DNA of 64,000 bases from positions 186,001-250,000 of the forward strand of contig NZ_MRTD01000001.1 in assembly GCF_001956295.1 (NCBI RefSeq), written 5' to 3'. Below are positions 42,483 through 50,258 of the stretch, piece after piece. The notes under the pieces were generated by a model. The model was not told the origin of the DNA. It worked only from the letters and a program-made list of their open reading frames with translations, and did not search any database. The stretch comes from Paenibacillus sp. FSL A5-0031 (GTDB taxonomy: Bacteria > Bacillota > Bacilli > Paenibacillales > Paenibacillaceae). The stretch's first letter is position 1. Each line of letters starts with the position of its first letter. A program made the translations under genes and the position numbers.

Positions 42483-43946
42483 ATGAAATCCAGTAAAATG
42501 CTTATCTTTTTGGTTTTAATGCTAGTTTCTACTTCAATTCTTGCAGCGTGTAGCAACAAGGAAGAGGTTGGAGGAAAGGGGAAGCTCGAAACACTCACCA
42601 TCTTGTACCCGGGGGACGAAAGTGATCGTATGACTGAATTTCTTGGAAATGAATTTTCAGAGAAAATGGCAGCCGATCTCGGATTAAAGTTGAAAGTTAT
42701 TTTTGTGCCATGGGCTCAGTACTGGGAGCAAAAAGATATTATGCTCGCTGCAAATGAACCGATTGATCTTTATTGGGATGGTCTTCCCGACCTTTCTACC
42801 ATTGTGAATAAGAAGCAAAGCATGCCGTTGGATGATCTAATTAAGCAGTATGGCCAGGATATGCTCAAAGTGCTGCCGATGGAACAGTTTCAGGGTGCGG
42901 TAATTGACGGCAAAATTCATGGTATTCCATCGGCGTATGCTCCGTCATCAGCCATGTATCAACTGGTTGCTGTTCGTCAGGATATACTAGAGGCTGTTGG
43001 GATGAACGAAATAAAAACAGCTGAAGATTTAAAAGAGTTTGCAACCAAAGCGAAGAAACAGTTCCCGGAAATGAAAGGGCCAGCTGATATTGTCTTTAAA
43101 CCTCTAACCAGATATTTTACAGAAGAGCAGTATAACTTTATTGCAGTAGAAGATTTAATCGTATTTGGCGAAGACAGCAAAAAAGCACATAGCTATTATG
43201 AATCAGAAGCTTTCCAAAAAGTAGCGAAATTTAACCGCAGTATGTATGATGCAGGACTTTATTCAGAGGATCTGACTATCAAATACAATGAACGGGATTC
43301 TCGCATGCAGACAGGTCTATACTTATGGGTTGAAGGCTCGTTAGGCAAAGAAATGGAAATTATAGATGCAATAAAAGCAAATGCACCTGATGCTAGAGTG
43401 AAAACTTATCTATTGGCACCTGAGAAACCTCGTTATATTACTGCAACAGGAGGTGAAGTTCTTGGCGTTCCGGTAACGGCTCCTAATCCAGAGGGTGCGA
43501 TAAAATTTGTGAATTGGATTTATAAATCCAAAGAAAATTATCAATTAGCGCTCTACGGCGTTGAAGGCAAGGATTACGAGATTGTAGATGGAAGAATCAA
43601 AAAGCTGACTGCAAATGAGTTTTTCTATGAATGGATGTTTAGAAACCAGAATTATCAATTGTTTGGACCGGACGTAGCACAAGAATCTATTGATCATTAT
43701 AAAACGTGGGATGACGAGGCAGTAACTTCCGCTTCACTCGGCTTCCGATTTAATAATGAGAAAGTAAAATTGATTGAGACTGCCCTAAAAGAAGTAGCAG
43801 GCAAGGACTTAGCGGCTATACGCTCAGGCTTTGTTGATTTTGAAACGGAATATCCGAAAGCGATTAAGAAGCTAAAAGCAGCAGGGATTGATGAATACGT
43901 AGCTGAGATTCAGCGCCAGTTGGATGAGTTTTTGGCTAGTAAATAA
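42483..43946 (+). CDS. Extracellular sugar-binding lipoprotein
   Basis: A 487-residue solute-binding protein. The signal KMLIFLVLMLVSTSILAAC ends in the lipobox LAAC, and the mature protein begins with Cys-Ser-Asn-Lys. The binding fold includes YEWMFRNQNY near the end. ATG 42483 follows AGGGAGGG. It is about 90 residues shorter than the lipoprotein of region 1 and shows no obvious close similarity to it. It is the last gene of the operon and a terminator follows. Confidence 0.88.
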   Translation: MKSSKMLIFLVLMLVSTSILAACSNKEEVGGKGKLETLTILYPGDESDRMTEFLGNEFSEKMAADLGLKLKVIFVPWAQYWEQKDIMLAANEPIDLYWDGLPDLSTIVNKKQSMPLDDLIKQYGQDMLKVLPMEQFQGAVIDGKIHGIPSAYAPSSAMYQLVAVRQDILEAVGMNEIKTAEDLKEFATKAKKQFPEMKGPADIVFKPLTRYFTEEQYNFIAVEDLIVFGEDSKKAHSYYESEAFQKVAKFNRSMYDAGLYSEDLTIKYNERDSRMQTGLYLWVEGSLGKEMEIIDAIKANAPDARVKTYLLAPEKPRYITATGGEVLGVPVTAPNPEGAIKFVNWIYKSKENYQLALYGVEGKDYEIVDGRIKKLTANEFFYEWMFRNQNYQLFGPDVAQESIDHYKTWDDEAVTSASLGFRFNNEKVKLIETALKEVAGKDLAAIRSGFVDFETEYPKAIKKLKAAGIDEYVAEIQRQLDEFLASK

Positions 43947-44003
43947 ACTGATATTATATTTTAAATTCATAGCATTGGCATAGGAGTAAAAGTAAGTGAT
44001 GTG

Positions 44004-44036
44004 AAACCCCGACCTTAAAAGAGGTCGGGGTTTTTG
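44004..44036 (+). terminator. Terminator of the second sugar ABC operon
   Basis: AACCCCGACCT pairs with AGGTCGGGGTT around TAAAAG, followed by T-run. Confidence 0.85.
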
Positions 44037-44115
44037 CATTGTTTTGAGTAACGCCTATGCAGGATGTAGTACTATAGAAATAGGAACCATTCTTTCCTTT
44101 TGAGGGGTATATTTA

Positions 44116-44838
44116 ATGAAGAAAAGTAAGCAAATTAGGGATTTAATATATGTGAGCGGGGAGCATGAGAAGAATTATTTTTGCTCCTATGGAATCGAAT
44201 TTCATGAATTTATGAACTGTGTACATCATAGGCCGGAGAACTTTATACTTCTTAAACATGATTTTCATAACGTACAGACGAATCGGCATTCTAGACTTCA
44301 TTATGTTTTGAAGCAAGGATTGGATGAATTAATTGAAGAAAACGTGTATGACTATGGAGATTTTTGTTGGGTAGATTTCTCCAAAGAAGAGGAATTAAAT
44401 GCTTTAAGCAACAATCAAATCGCTGAATTATTGTTTTTTGGCCAAATGGGTGAGCCATTGCATCATATACCAAAGCTGAGGTTTGCTTATTTTGCACATG
44501 ATGATGGCTGGTTTAACAAGCTTTATGTTACAGATTTATATGATTATGAAGTTCTTTTAGCTAAAGTGATTACTTTTAAGCTTCATAAACTAATCGGTAG
44601 GCAGGTTCAAGAAATTCCAAAGGACATATCATCGGTACTTTTAGAATGGACAAGAGATGGATTATTGATTGACTTGTCAAAAATTCAAAAAAGTAAAACT
44701 GAATTAAGAATACCGGTAACCTTTATTGGTCATGACATTGATATGGACAGCGTATACGATTTTAGAAAAAAAATTAGGGATTACAAGGTTTGGTTAGTTT
44801 ATTCAAAAAAGGTATGGAAGCTTATTAAAGAAGATTAA
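44116..44838 (+). CDS. Hypothetical protein, 240 residues
   Basis: I do not recognise this protein. It is soluble, with no signal or membrane segment, and rich in aromatic residues and Lys/Asp. It starts KKSKQIRDLIYVSGEHEKNY, and the later segments DFCWVDFSKEEELNALSNNQ, FFGQMGEPLHHIP and RFAYFAHDDGWFNKLYV are mixed alpha/beta. The final third (LRIPVTFIGHDIDMDSVYDF) may be a second domain. ATG 44116 has a weak GAGGGG upstream. It has its own upstream region and no close neighbours on the same strand, so it is likely monocistronic. Confidence 0.6.
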   Translation: MKKSKQIRDLIYVSGEHEKNYFCSYGIEFHEFMNCVHHRPENFILLKHDFHNVQTNRHSRLHYVLKQGLDELIEENVYDYGDFCWVDFSKEEELNALSNNQIAELLFFGQMGEPLHHIPKLRFAYFAHDDGWFNKLYVTDLYDYEVLLAKVITFKLHKLIGRQVQEIPKDISSVLLEWTRDGLLIDLSKIQKSKTELRIPVTFIGHDIDMDSVYDFRKKIRDYKVWLVYSKKVWKLIKED

Positions 44839-44999
44839 AACGAACGTTTGCGTTATGGGGAAGTATCATCCCTGTCATTTGAGCGCGATTGTTGATATTT
44901 CTGATGGGTTATTCCTATCCACAGGTAGCCTGAAAATCAGACATCGTGGATCTTATTATATTGATTAATGTATGTCATTATATTTCTAGGGGGGATTGG

Positions 45000-46463
45000 A
45001 TGTTTACTGAATTCAATTTGACGGATGACAGCCCTGCCTATACCCAAGTAAAAGAATACATGAAAAGATTAATTACTTTAGGTGTATTGCAAGCGAATCA
45101 GAAGCTCCCGTCCACGCGCGAACTCAGTTCTATGCTGAATGTCAGTAGAAATACGGTAGTTAGTGCATACGCAGATTTGAAAGACGAAGGTTTTGTGTAT
45201 GTAGATAAAGGAAAAGGGAGCTTTGTTGCTCAAAAATTCGGTGAGGCAGCAACTGACCCTTCATGGCAGCTTGATTGGAAGCAAAATATTAGTAAACAAA
45301 CGAAGATTGCTGAAGAAATGGATCTTAGCAAGCACGGGATACGTTCGAGCACAGGAGAAATCAATTTTACAAGTATCGCACCGGATGGGAAACTGTTTGA
45401 TCTCGATAATGTCAAACGAGCATTTTTAGATCGGATGTCCATAGAGGGTGAAATCATCTTAAACTATGGATATGCACAAGGCTACAAGCCTTTAATGGAA
45501 TATTTACTTCGATATATGGAGAATAAAGGGGTAAATCTAGAGGGTAAGGATATTCTGATTACGAACGGTTTTACAGAAGGATTAGATCTCATTTTATCGG
45601 CTTTAATTAAGAAAAATGGTCGTGTCCTTTGCGAGAATCCTACCCATCATGCGGCAATTAAACTGTTTAAGATGCATGGATTTGATTTTGAGGGTATCAA
45701 AATGGAGCAAGACGGAATTAATCTTGTGGAGCTGGAGAGAGCATTGTCAGAAGGATCCTTTGATTTAACCTATCTTGTACCTTCTTATCATAATCCAACG
45801 GGTATTGTGATGTCTCCCCATAAACGAATGGAAGTCATCAAGCTGCTCCATAAATATCAAGTCCCGCTTATTGAAGATGGGTTCAACGAGGAGCTAAGGT
45901 TTTCAGGAGACCACATTGCCCCTTTACTTGCATGTAATGGAAATGGAAATAGTGTCATCTATCTGGGCAGTTTTTCGAAAATCCTTTTCCCCGGCCTCCG
46001 GGTTGGATGGGTCTTGGCTGAGAAAGAGCTCATTTATTATCTGGAAAGTGTAAAGCGTGCGCGAAGCATCCACACCTCCACGTTAGATCAATCCTTACTT
46101 TATCAATATCTTCATAATGGCAACTTCGAGAAGTATTTGAAGAAAGCCAAATCTGAATATAAACGAAAATGTGAATTAGTCATTCGGTGCTGTAAAGCGT
46201 TTATTCCGTTAAAACGCCTTTCAGGCGACGGAGGGCTTCATGTTTTTATTGAATTCGAAGATAACTTTGATACCAATGTCTTATTAGAATACTGTCGCCA
46301 CAAAGGAGTCATATTTACTCCGGGCAACATTTTTTTTACAGATAATAAAGGTCATCATACGATGCGGCTTGGTTTCTCACGAGTAGCAGATGAGGACATC
46401 ATAAAAGGGATTCAAATTATAGGTGATACGGCTAAACAAATGATGAAGGAGAGACAGCTATGA
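45000..46463 (+). CDS. ddlR: MocR-type GntR/aminotransferase regulator, probably DdlR
   Basis: A 487-residue MocR protein. The N-terminal winged helix (YTQVKEYMKRL, LPSTRELSSMLNVSRNTVVSA) is fused to an aminotransferase-like PLP domain with the lysine in YLGSFSKILFPGLRVGW. MocR proteins bind PLP and an amino-acid effector. The gene overlaps the ddl gene by four bases. An established case is DdlR of Brevibacillus, which controls the adjacent D-alanine-D-alanine ligase gene; the order here is the same idea and supports the name, though it is inferred. ATG 45000 follows AGGGGGG, and the ATG at 44946 lacks one. Confidence 0.75.
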   Translation: MFTEFNLTDDSPAYTQVKEYMKRLITLGVLQANQKLPSTRELSSMLNVSRNTVVSAYADLKDEGFVYVDKGKGSFVAQKFGEAATDPSWQLDWKQNISKQTKIAEEMDLSKHGIRSSTGEINFTSIAPDGKLFDLDNVKRAFLDRMSIEGEIILNYGYAQGYKPLMEYLLRYMENKGVNLEGKDILITNGFTEGLDLILSALIKKNGRVLCENPTHHAAIKLFKMHGFDFEGIKMEQDGINLVELERALSEGSFDLTYLVPSYHNPTGIVMSPHKRMEVIKLLHKYQVPLIEDGFNEELRFSGDHIAPLLACNGNGNSVIYLGSFSKILFPGLRVGWVLAEKELIYYLESVKRARSIHTSTLDQSLLYQYLHNGNFEKYLKKAKSEYKRKCELVIRCCKAFIPLKRLSGDGGLHVFIEFEDNFDTNVLLEYCRHKGVIFTPGNIFFTDNKGHHTMRLGFSRVADEDIIKGIQIIGDTAKQMMKERQL

Positions 46464-47374
46464 GAGTTGGAGTGATAATGGGGGGTATTTCATCAGAAAA
46501 AGAAGTATCCCTTATGACTGGACGAGAAATGATTGCTAATTTGGATAGAGAAAAATATGAGTTGTATCCGATTGAAATCAATCGAAAAGATGAACTCATT
46601 GAAAAAGTGAAAAATATTGATGTAGCTCTGCTTGCGCTTCATGGGAAGTATGGAGAGGATGGAACGATTCAAGGGGCGCTTGAAACACTTGGCGTTCCTT
46701 ATACGGGGTGCGGTGTTTTATCGAGCAGCTTGAGCATGGATAAAAATATATCCAAAAAGCTTTTTCGTCATGACGGCATCGATACTCCTGACTGGATTCA
46801 TTTGAATAGTGCAGATGAATTATGTGTTGAAGATGTCGAACGACTGGGTTATCCGGTTATCGTGAAGCCAAATTCAGGCGGATCGAGTTTAGGAGTCAAA
46901 ATAATAAAAAACAAAGAAACGTTAGTTGATGAGATATTAGAAACCTTTCGATGGGATAATGAAGTGTTGATCGAGCAATATATCGAAGGCGAGGAAATAA
47001 CCTGCTCCATTTTAAACGGTAAACTTCTTCCTATCATCGCTATTCGGTCTCAATCCGAATTTTTTGATTATTCTTCCAAGTATGATGACGGTGGAGCCGA
47101 TGAACAAGTGATTCAGCTGCCTCCTGAGATTTTTGAACGGGTTCGTGCTTCTGCACTAGGCTGTTACAAAACATTAAAATGCAGCGTTTACGCCCGAATC
47201 GACATGATGATTAAAGATGGAATTCCTTATGTAATGGAAGTAAACACATTGCCTGGCTTGACGAAAAATAGCCTTCTACCCAAAAGCGCCAAAGCTGCGG
47301 GCATTTCATTCAGCCAACTGTTGGATCAGATTATTGAATATTCATTAATGGAAAGAAAGAATGGGTTACTATAG
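46460..47374 (+). CDS. ddl: D-alanine--D-alanine ligase
   Basis: A 304-residue ATP-grasp ligase that joins two D-alanines for the peptidoglycan stem. MGGISSEKEVSLMTGREM is the N-terminal signature, YPVIVKPNSGGSSLGVKI is the ATP-grasp loop, IEQYIEGEEITCSIL and YVMEVNTLPGLT carry the metal-binding acidic residues. ATG 46460 overlaps the regulator stop (ATGA), so translation is coupled. Short length and the MocR neighbour suggest an inducible second Ddl or a ligase of a related dipeptide. The canonical housekeeping Ddl would be elsewhere. Confidence 0.88.
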   Translation: MRVGVIMGGISSEKEVSLMTGREMIANLDREKYELYPIEINRKDELIEKVKNIDVALLALHGKYGEDGTIQGALETLGVPYTGCGVLSSSLSMDKNISKKLFRHDGIDTPDWIHLNSADELCVEDVERLGYPVIVKPNSGGSSLGVKIIKNKETLVDEILETFRWDNEVLIEQYIEGEEITCSILNGKLLPIIAIRSQSEFFDYSSKYDDGGADEQVIQLPPEIFERVRASALGCYKTLKCSVYARIDMMIKDGIPYVMEVNTLPGLTKNSLLPKSAKAAGISFSQLLDQIIEYSLMERKNGLL

Positions 47375-47384
47375 ATTAAAATGA

Positions 47385-47416
47385 ACGAGGCTGCCGGTTT
47401 GAAACGGCAGCCTCGT
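47385..47416 (+). other. 12-bp hairpin after ddl
   Basis: ACGAGGCTGCCG (47385-47396) pairs perfectly with CGGCAGCCTCGT (47405-47416). ACTATAATT follows with no U-run, so it is probably a weak or rho-independent-like terminator lacking a classical tail, or an mRNA-stabilising stem. Confidence 0.55.
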
Positions 47417-47494
47417 ACTATAATTGAGCAGTTAACTTCAATGATTTGTGTTAAAGTGGGAATGATCATGTATTTTATAAAGGGAGAGGAAGAA

Positions 47495-48154
47495 ATGTCA
47501 CTATCACTTATCTTTGATATGGACGGAACATTATTTCAAACAAATAAAATTTTAGAAATATCACTTGAAGATGCATTTAATCAGTTAAGGTCAATAAATG
47601 AATGGGACAGCGCAACGCCTATTGATAAATACCGCGAAATTATGGGTATACCTTTACCGAAGGTTTGGGAAACTCTCTTGCCCAACCATTCCAAAGAAAT
47701 AAGGGAACAAACGGACTTATACTTTCTAGAACGATTAATTGAAAACATTAGAAGCGGGAATGGTGCTTTATATCCTAATGTAAAAGAAGTTTTTAGTTAT
47801 CTAAAAGACAATGGATTTTCAATATACATAGCTAGCAATGGTTTAACGGATTATTTAAAAGCAATCGTTAGTTATTATCATTTGGATACCTGGGTTACTG
47901 AAACCTTTAGTATTCAACAAATTGAATCGCTGAATAAATCAGATTTAGTTCAAAGCATTATTGAGAAATACGGTATTACCAACGCAGCTGTAGTAGGAGA
48001 TCGTCTATCGGATATAAATGCAGCCAAAGATAATGGTTTAGTTGCCATTGGATGTAACTTTGATTTTGCACAAGAAGACGAACTCTCTCAGGCAGATATC
48101 GTCATTGATGACTTAATTGAGTTAAAAACAATAGTGTCACAGTTGAAAAAATAG
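47495..48154 (+). CDS. HAD-superfamily hydrolase (PGP/beta-PGM-like phosphatase)
   Basis: A 219-residue HAD phosphatase. Motif I LIFDMDGTLFQT (D8, D10) provides the nucleophile and acid/base, motif II is in IASNG, and the C-terminal AAVVGDRLSDINAAKDNG has the Asp residues that hold Mg. The four-helix cap after motif I is of the phosphoglycolate-phosphatase type. ATG 47495 follows GGGAGAGGAAG, and the in-frame ATG at 47381 is inside a hairpin and not used. The substrate is unknown. Confidence 0.85.
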   Translation: MSLSLIFDMDGTLFQTNKILEISLEDAFNQLRSINEWDSATPIDKYREIMGIPLPKVWETLLPNHSKEIREQTDLYFLERLIENIRSGNGALYPNVKEVFSYLKDNGFSIYIASNGLTDYLKAIVSYYHLDTWVTETFSIQQIESLNKSDLVQSIIEKYGITNAAVVGDRLSDINAAKDNGLVAIGCNFDFAQEDELSQADIVIDDLIELKTIVSQLKK

Positions 48155-48343
48155 GTGCTAGTAAAAAATATAGTTACATATGAGTGCTTGATAAATTGAT
48201 TTGTCTTTATCTGTCATGTCTTTTGAATGACTCTACTAGGAATTTACGCTCATTTTCGCGTTCTAGAAAATAGATTAGAAGGATTTTCCTCCATTGCTGT
48301 CGAAATTCGTAGAATAAGTATTTGAAATGGAGGAAAGTTAGCT

Positions 48344-49597
48344 TTGAGATTAAGAAATCAACTATTGGGTGGAACGATCATTCTTTCTTTATTAGCAGGG
48401 GGATCCGATTCTGCCTATGCGTCAATTCAGAACTTGTCGGCAGGAAAAAAGCTAAGTCAGGGAGTACAACAGTACGCTCAAACCGTTCAAAAGAAAGAAA
48501 CAATCGCTAAAATTGTGGATACTACCAATTTGCGCAAAGGACCGGGACTGGAATATGAGATTGTTGCCAAAGCGAAGGCTGGCACTTCTTATCCAATCGT
48601 TGGATCGAAAGGGGAATGGTACAAAGTAACTCTTTCCAGCGGTAACACGGCTTATGTTGCAAATTGGGTAGTGGAGACGGTTGAGAGTAGTGGCAGCCAA
48701 CCTACTTCAAATAATGGACAAAACCAGGAAAATACCAACAAGCCGAGTGGTGGTCAAGATAAGGAAGCTATAGTAAATATCGTAGATACTACTAATTTGC
48801 GCAAAGGCCCTGGTTTAGATTATGAGATTGTTGCCAAGGCGAGAGCGGGAGAAACCTTTCCTGTCGTCGGATTAGAAGGAGATTGGTATAAAGTATCGCT
48901 GCCTAGTGGAGGAACCGCTTACGTTGCTAATTGGGTTGTGAACACGGGGAGTAACAAACAAAGCGGCAGTAAAGTGTATATCTATCATACGCATAATAGG
49001 GAGTCCTGGAGAAATGTATTAGGTAATTCAAAAGGGACCTCCGTCGACGATGCCAAAGTGAACATTACGCTTGTAGGCAAGAAGCTTGCTGAGAGTCTTC
49101 AGAAAAAAGGGATAGCCTCCATTGTTGAACAGACCGACTTTACTGAAAGATTGAATGAACAGAAATTAAGCTACACAAAAGCCTACGTTGAATCGCGTAA
49201 AGCAGTCGACAAGGCGATGAAGGCTAATTCATCACTATCCTATTTCTTCGATATTCACCGTGACGCTGATGTTCCGCGCAACAAAACAACGGTTGTCATT
49301 AATGGTAAAACGTATGCGCGCATTATGTTCGTCATTGGAGACGCTAATCCTGCACATAAGGAAAACAAAAAGTTCGCCGAAGCGTTAAACGCTCTATTGA
49401 ACAAGAAGTATCCTGGCATATCGAGGGGAGTTCTTATGAAAAGCGCCCACCAGGGGAATGCCGAGTACAACCAGTCCGTCTCTAATGGAAGCCTGCTTCT
49501 GGAATTTGGGGGAGTAAATAATACGCTGGAAGAAAATCTCCAAACTGCAGAGGCTTTCGCTGACGTGTTTGCGGAGTATTATAAATCAATTAAATAA
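48344..49597 (+). CDS. Secreted SH3b-SH3b-SpoIIP peptidoglycan hydrolase
   Basis: A 417-residue exported protein. A signal peptide (LLGGTIILSLLAGGS) is followed by two near-identical SH3b repeats (TTNLRKGPGLEYEIVAKAKA and TTNLRKGPGLDYEIVAKARA, about 54 residues each) that probably bind the wall, and a C-terminal SpoIIP-like domain from about residue 210 (KVYIYHTHNRESW, FFDIHRDAD, MFVIGDANP). SpoIIP is an amidase and endopeptidase in engulfment. TTG 48344 follows GGAGG. It differs from classic SpoIIP by the SH3b domains and the lack of a membrane anchor, so the role may be vegetative. Confidence 0.82.
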   Translation: MRLRNQLLGGTIILSLLAGGSDSAYASIQNLSAGKKLSQGVQQYAQTVQKKETIAKIVDTTNLRKGPGLEYEIVAKAKAGTSYPIVGSKGEWYKVTLSSGNTAYVANWVVETVESSGSQPTSNNGQNQENTNKPSGGQDKEAIVNIVDTTNLRKGPGLDYEIVAKARAGETFPVVGLEGDWYKVSLPSGGTAYVANWVVNTGSNKQSGSKVYIYHTHNRESWRNVLGNSKGTSVDDAKVNITLVGKKLAESLQKKGIASIVEQTDFTERLNEQKLSYTKAYVESRKAVDKAMKANSSLSYFFDIHRDADVPRNKTTVVINGKTYARIMFVIGDANPAHKENKKFAEALNALLNKKYPGISRGVLMKSAHQGNAEYNQSVSNGSLLLEFGGVNNTLEENLQTAEAFADVFAEYYKSIK

Positions 49598-49600
49598 AGT

Positions 49601-49634
49601 AAAAAAAGCAGGGGAAGTTTCCTTGCTTTTTTTG
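49601..49634 (+). terminator. Terminator of the SpoIIP-like gene
   Basis: AAAAAAAGCA-GGGGAA pairs with TTCC-TTGCTTTTTTT, followed by T-run. Confidence 0.75.
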
Positions 49635-49682
49635 TTCCATGCTCGCATTCAGTTGTTTATCATAATGTTAAGGGTCATATAA

Positions 49683-49712
49683 AAAATAAAAAAACCGATT
49701 TTTACATCGGCC
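49683..49712 (-). terminator. Minus-strand terminator after the 69-residue gene
   Basis: On the minus strand CCGAT (49706-49710) pairs with ATCGG (49695-49699) and a long T-run follows. It lies 18 nt past the minus-strand stop. Confidence 0.7.
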
Positions 49713-49729
49713 TTGTAGACATTGTTTTT

Positions 49730-49939
49730 TTAAACGAAAAATGAATTTGCTGTTCTGTGAATAATGCTTCCATCTGACATACGAACGGAATCATCGTTAT
49801 ATCCTGTTATGGTTGAAGCTGGTCTAATCTGCATGCCGTTTTGCATTGGTTTGATTATTGCTTTTTGAGCAATGGCAACTTCAAAATCTTTGTTCGTAAT
49901 TAGTCTTTGACCTTCTTGAAGTGTAATTTTTGCTTGCAT
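49730..49939 (-). CDS. Small hypothetical protein
   Basis: A 69-residue protein, MQAKITLQEGQRLITNKDFE at the N-terminus and NDDSVRMSDGSIIHRTANSF at the C-terminus, rich in beta-type stretches. I do not recognise it. It is supported by its minus-strand terminator (49683-49712) and by a promoter-like TTGCTT (50010-50015), 18 bp, TATTAT (49986-49991) on the minus strand. The AGAGGAC before the ATG at 49939 is a weak ribosome binding site. Confidence 0.55.
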   Translation of the reverse strand: MQAKITLQEGQRLITNKDFEVAIAQKAIIKPMQNGMQIRPASTITGYNDDSVRMSDGSIIHRTANSFFV

Positions 49940-50258
49940 GTAAACACGTCCTCTACGGTTCTATTTTTTTGTATTCTAAGGACAAATAATACACTAATAA
50001 CTTTATACAAAGCAATGGAAGTGAATGCAAATGAGAAAAAATATTTCAGAATATGTTGTAAAATATACAAAAAAGTGAATTTTAATCTCAATACGTGATA
50101 GTATACCCCAACGAATCCTCAATCATAATTTTGTCAATCTAATGGGTTCAATAATTCTTCTACAATTCCCGATGCATGAATTTGGGATTATATGTGAAAA
50201 AAGGCAAACCAGATGATCCGGTTTGCCTTTTTTGTAAATCAAATTAGCGAAAATTGAA
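49940..50258. other. 319-nt gap: minus-strand promoter and terminator, no gene
   Basis: The stretch holds the minus-strand promoter of the 69-residue gene (49986-50015) and, at its right end, the terminator of the MMPL gene (50197-50233). The AT-rich middle shows no convincing gene; an opposite-strand frame of 63 codons at 49907-50098 has no ribosome binding site. Confidence 0.5.
50197..50233. terminator. Terminator beyond the MMPL gene
   Basis: AAAAAGGCAAACC (50198-50210) pairs with GGTTTGCCTTTTT (50220-50232). A and T runs at both ends make it usable from either strand. Confidence 0.78.

Noticed and set aside
48514-48945. DNA repeat or mobile element
   Set aside because: The two similar stretches encode the SH3b domains of one protein and are a coding duplication.
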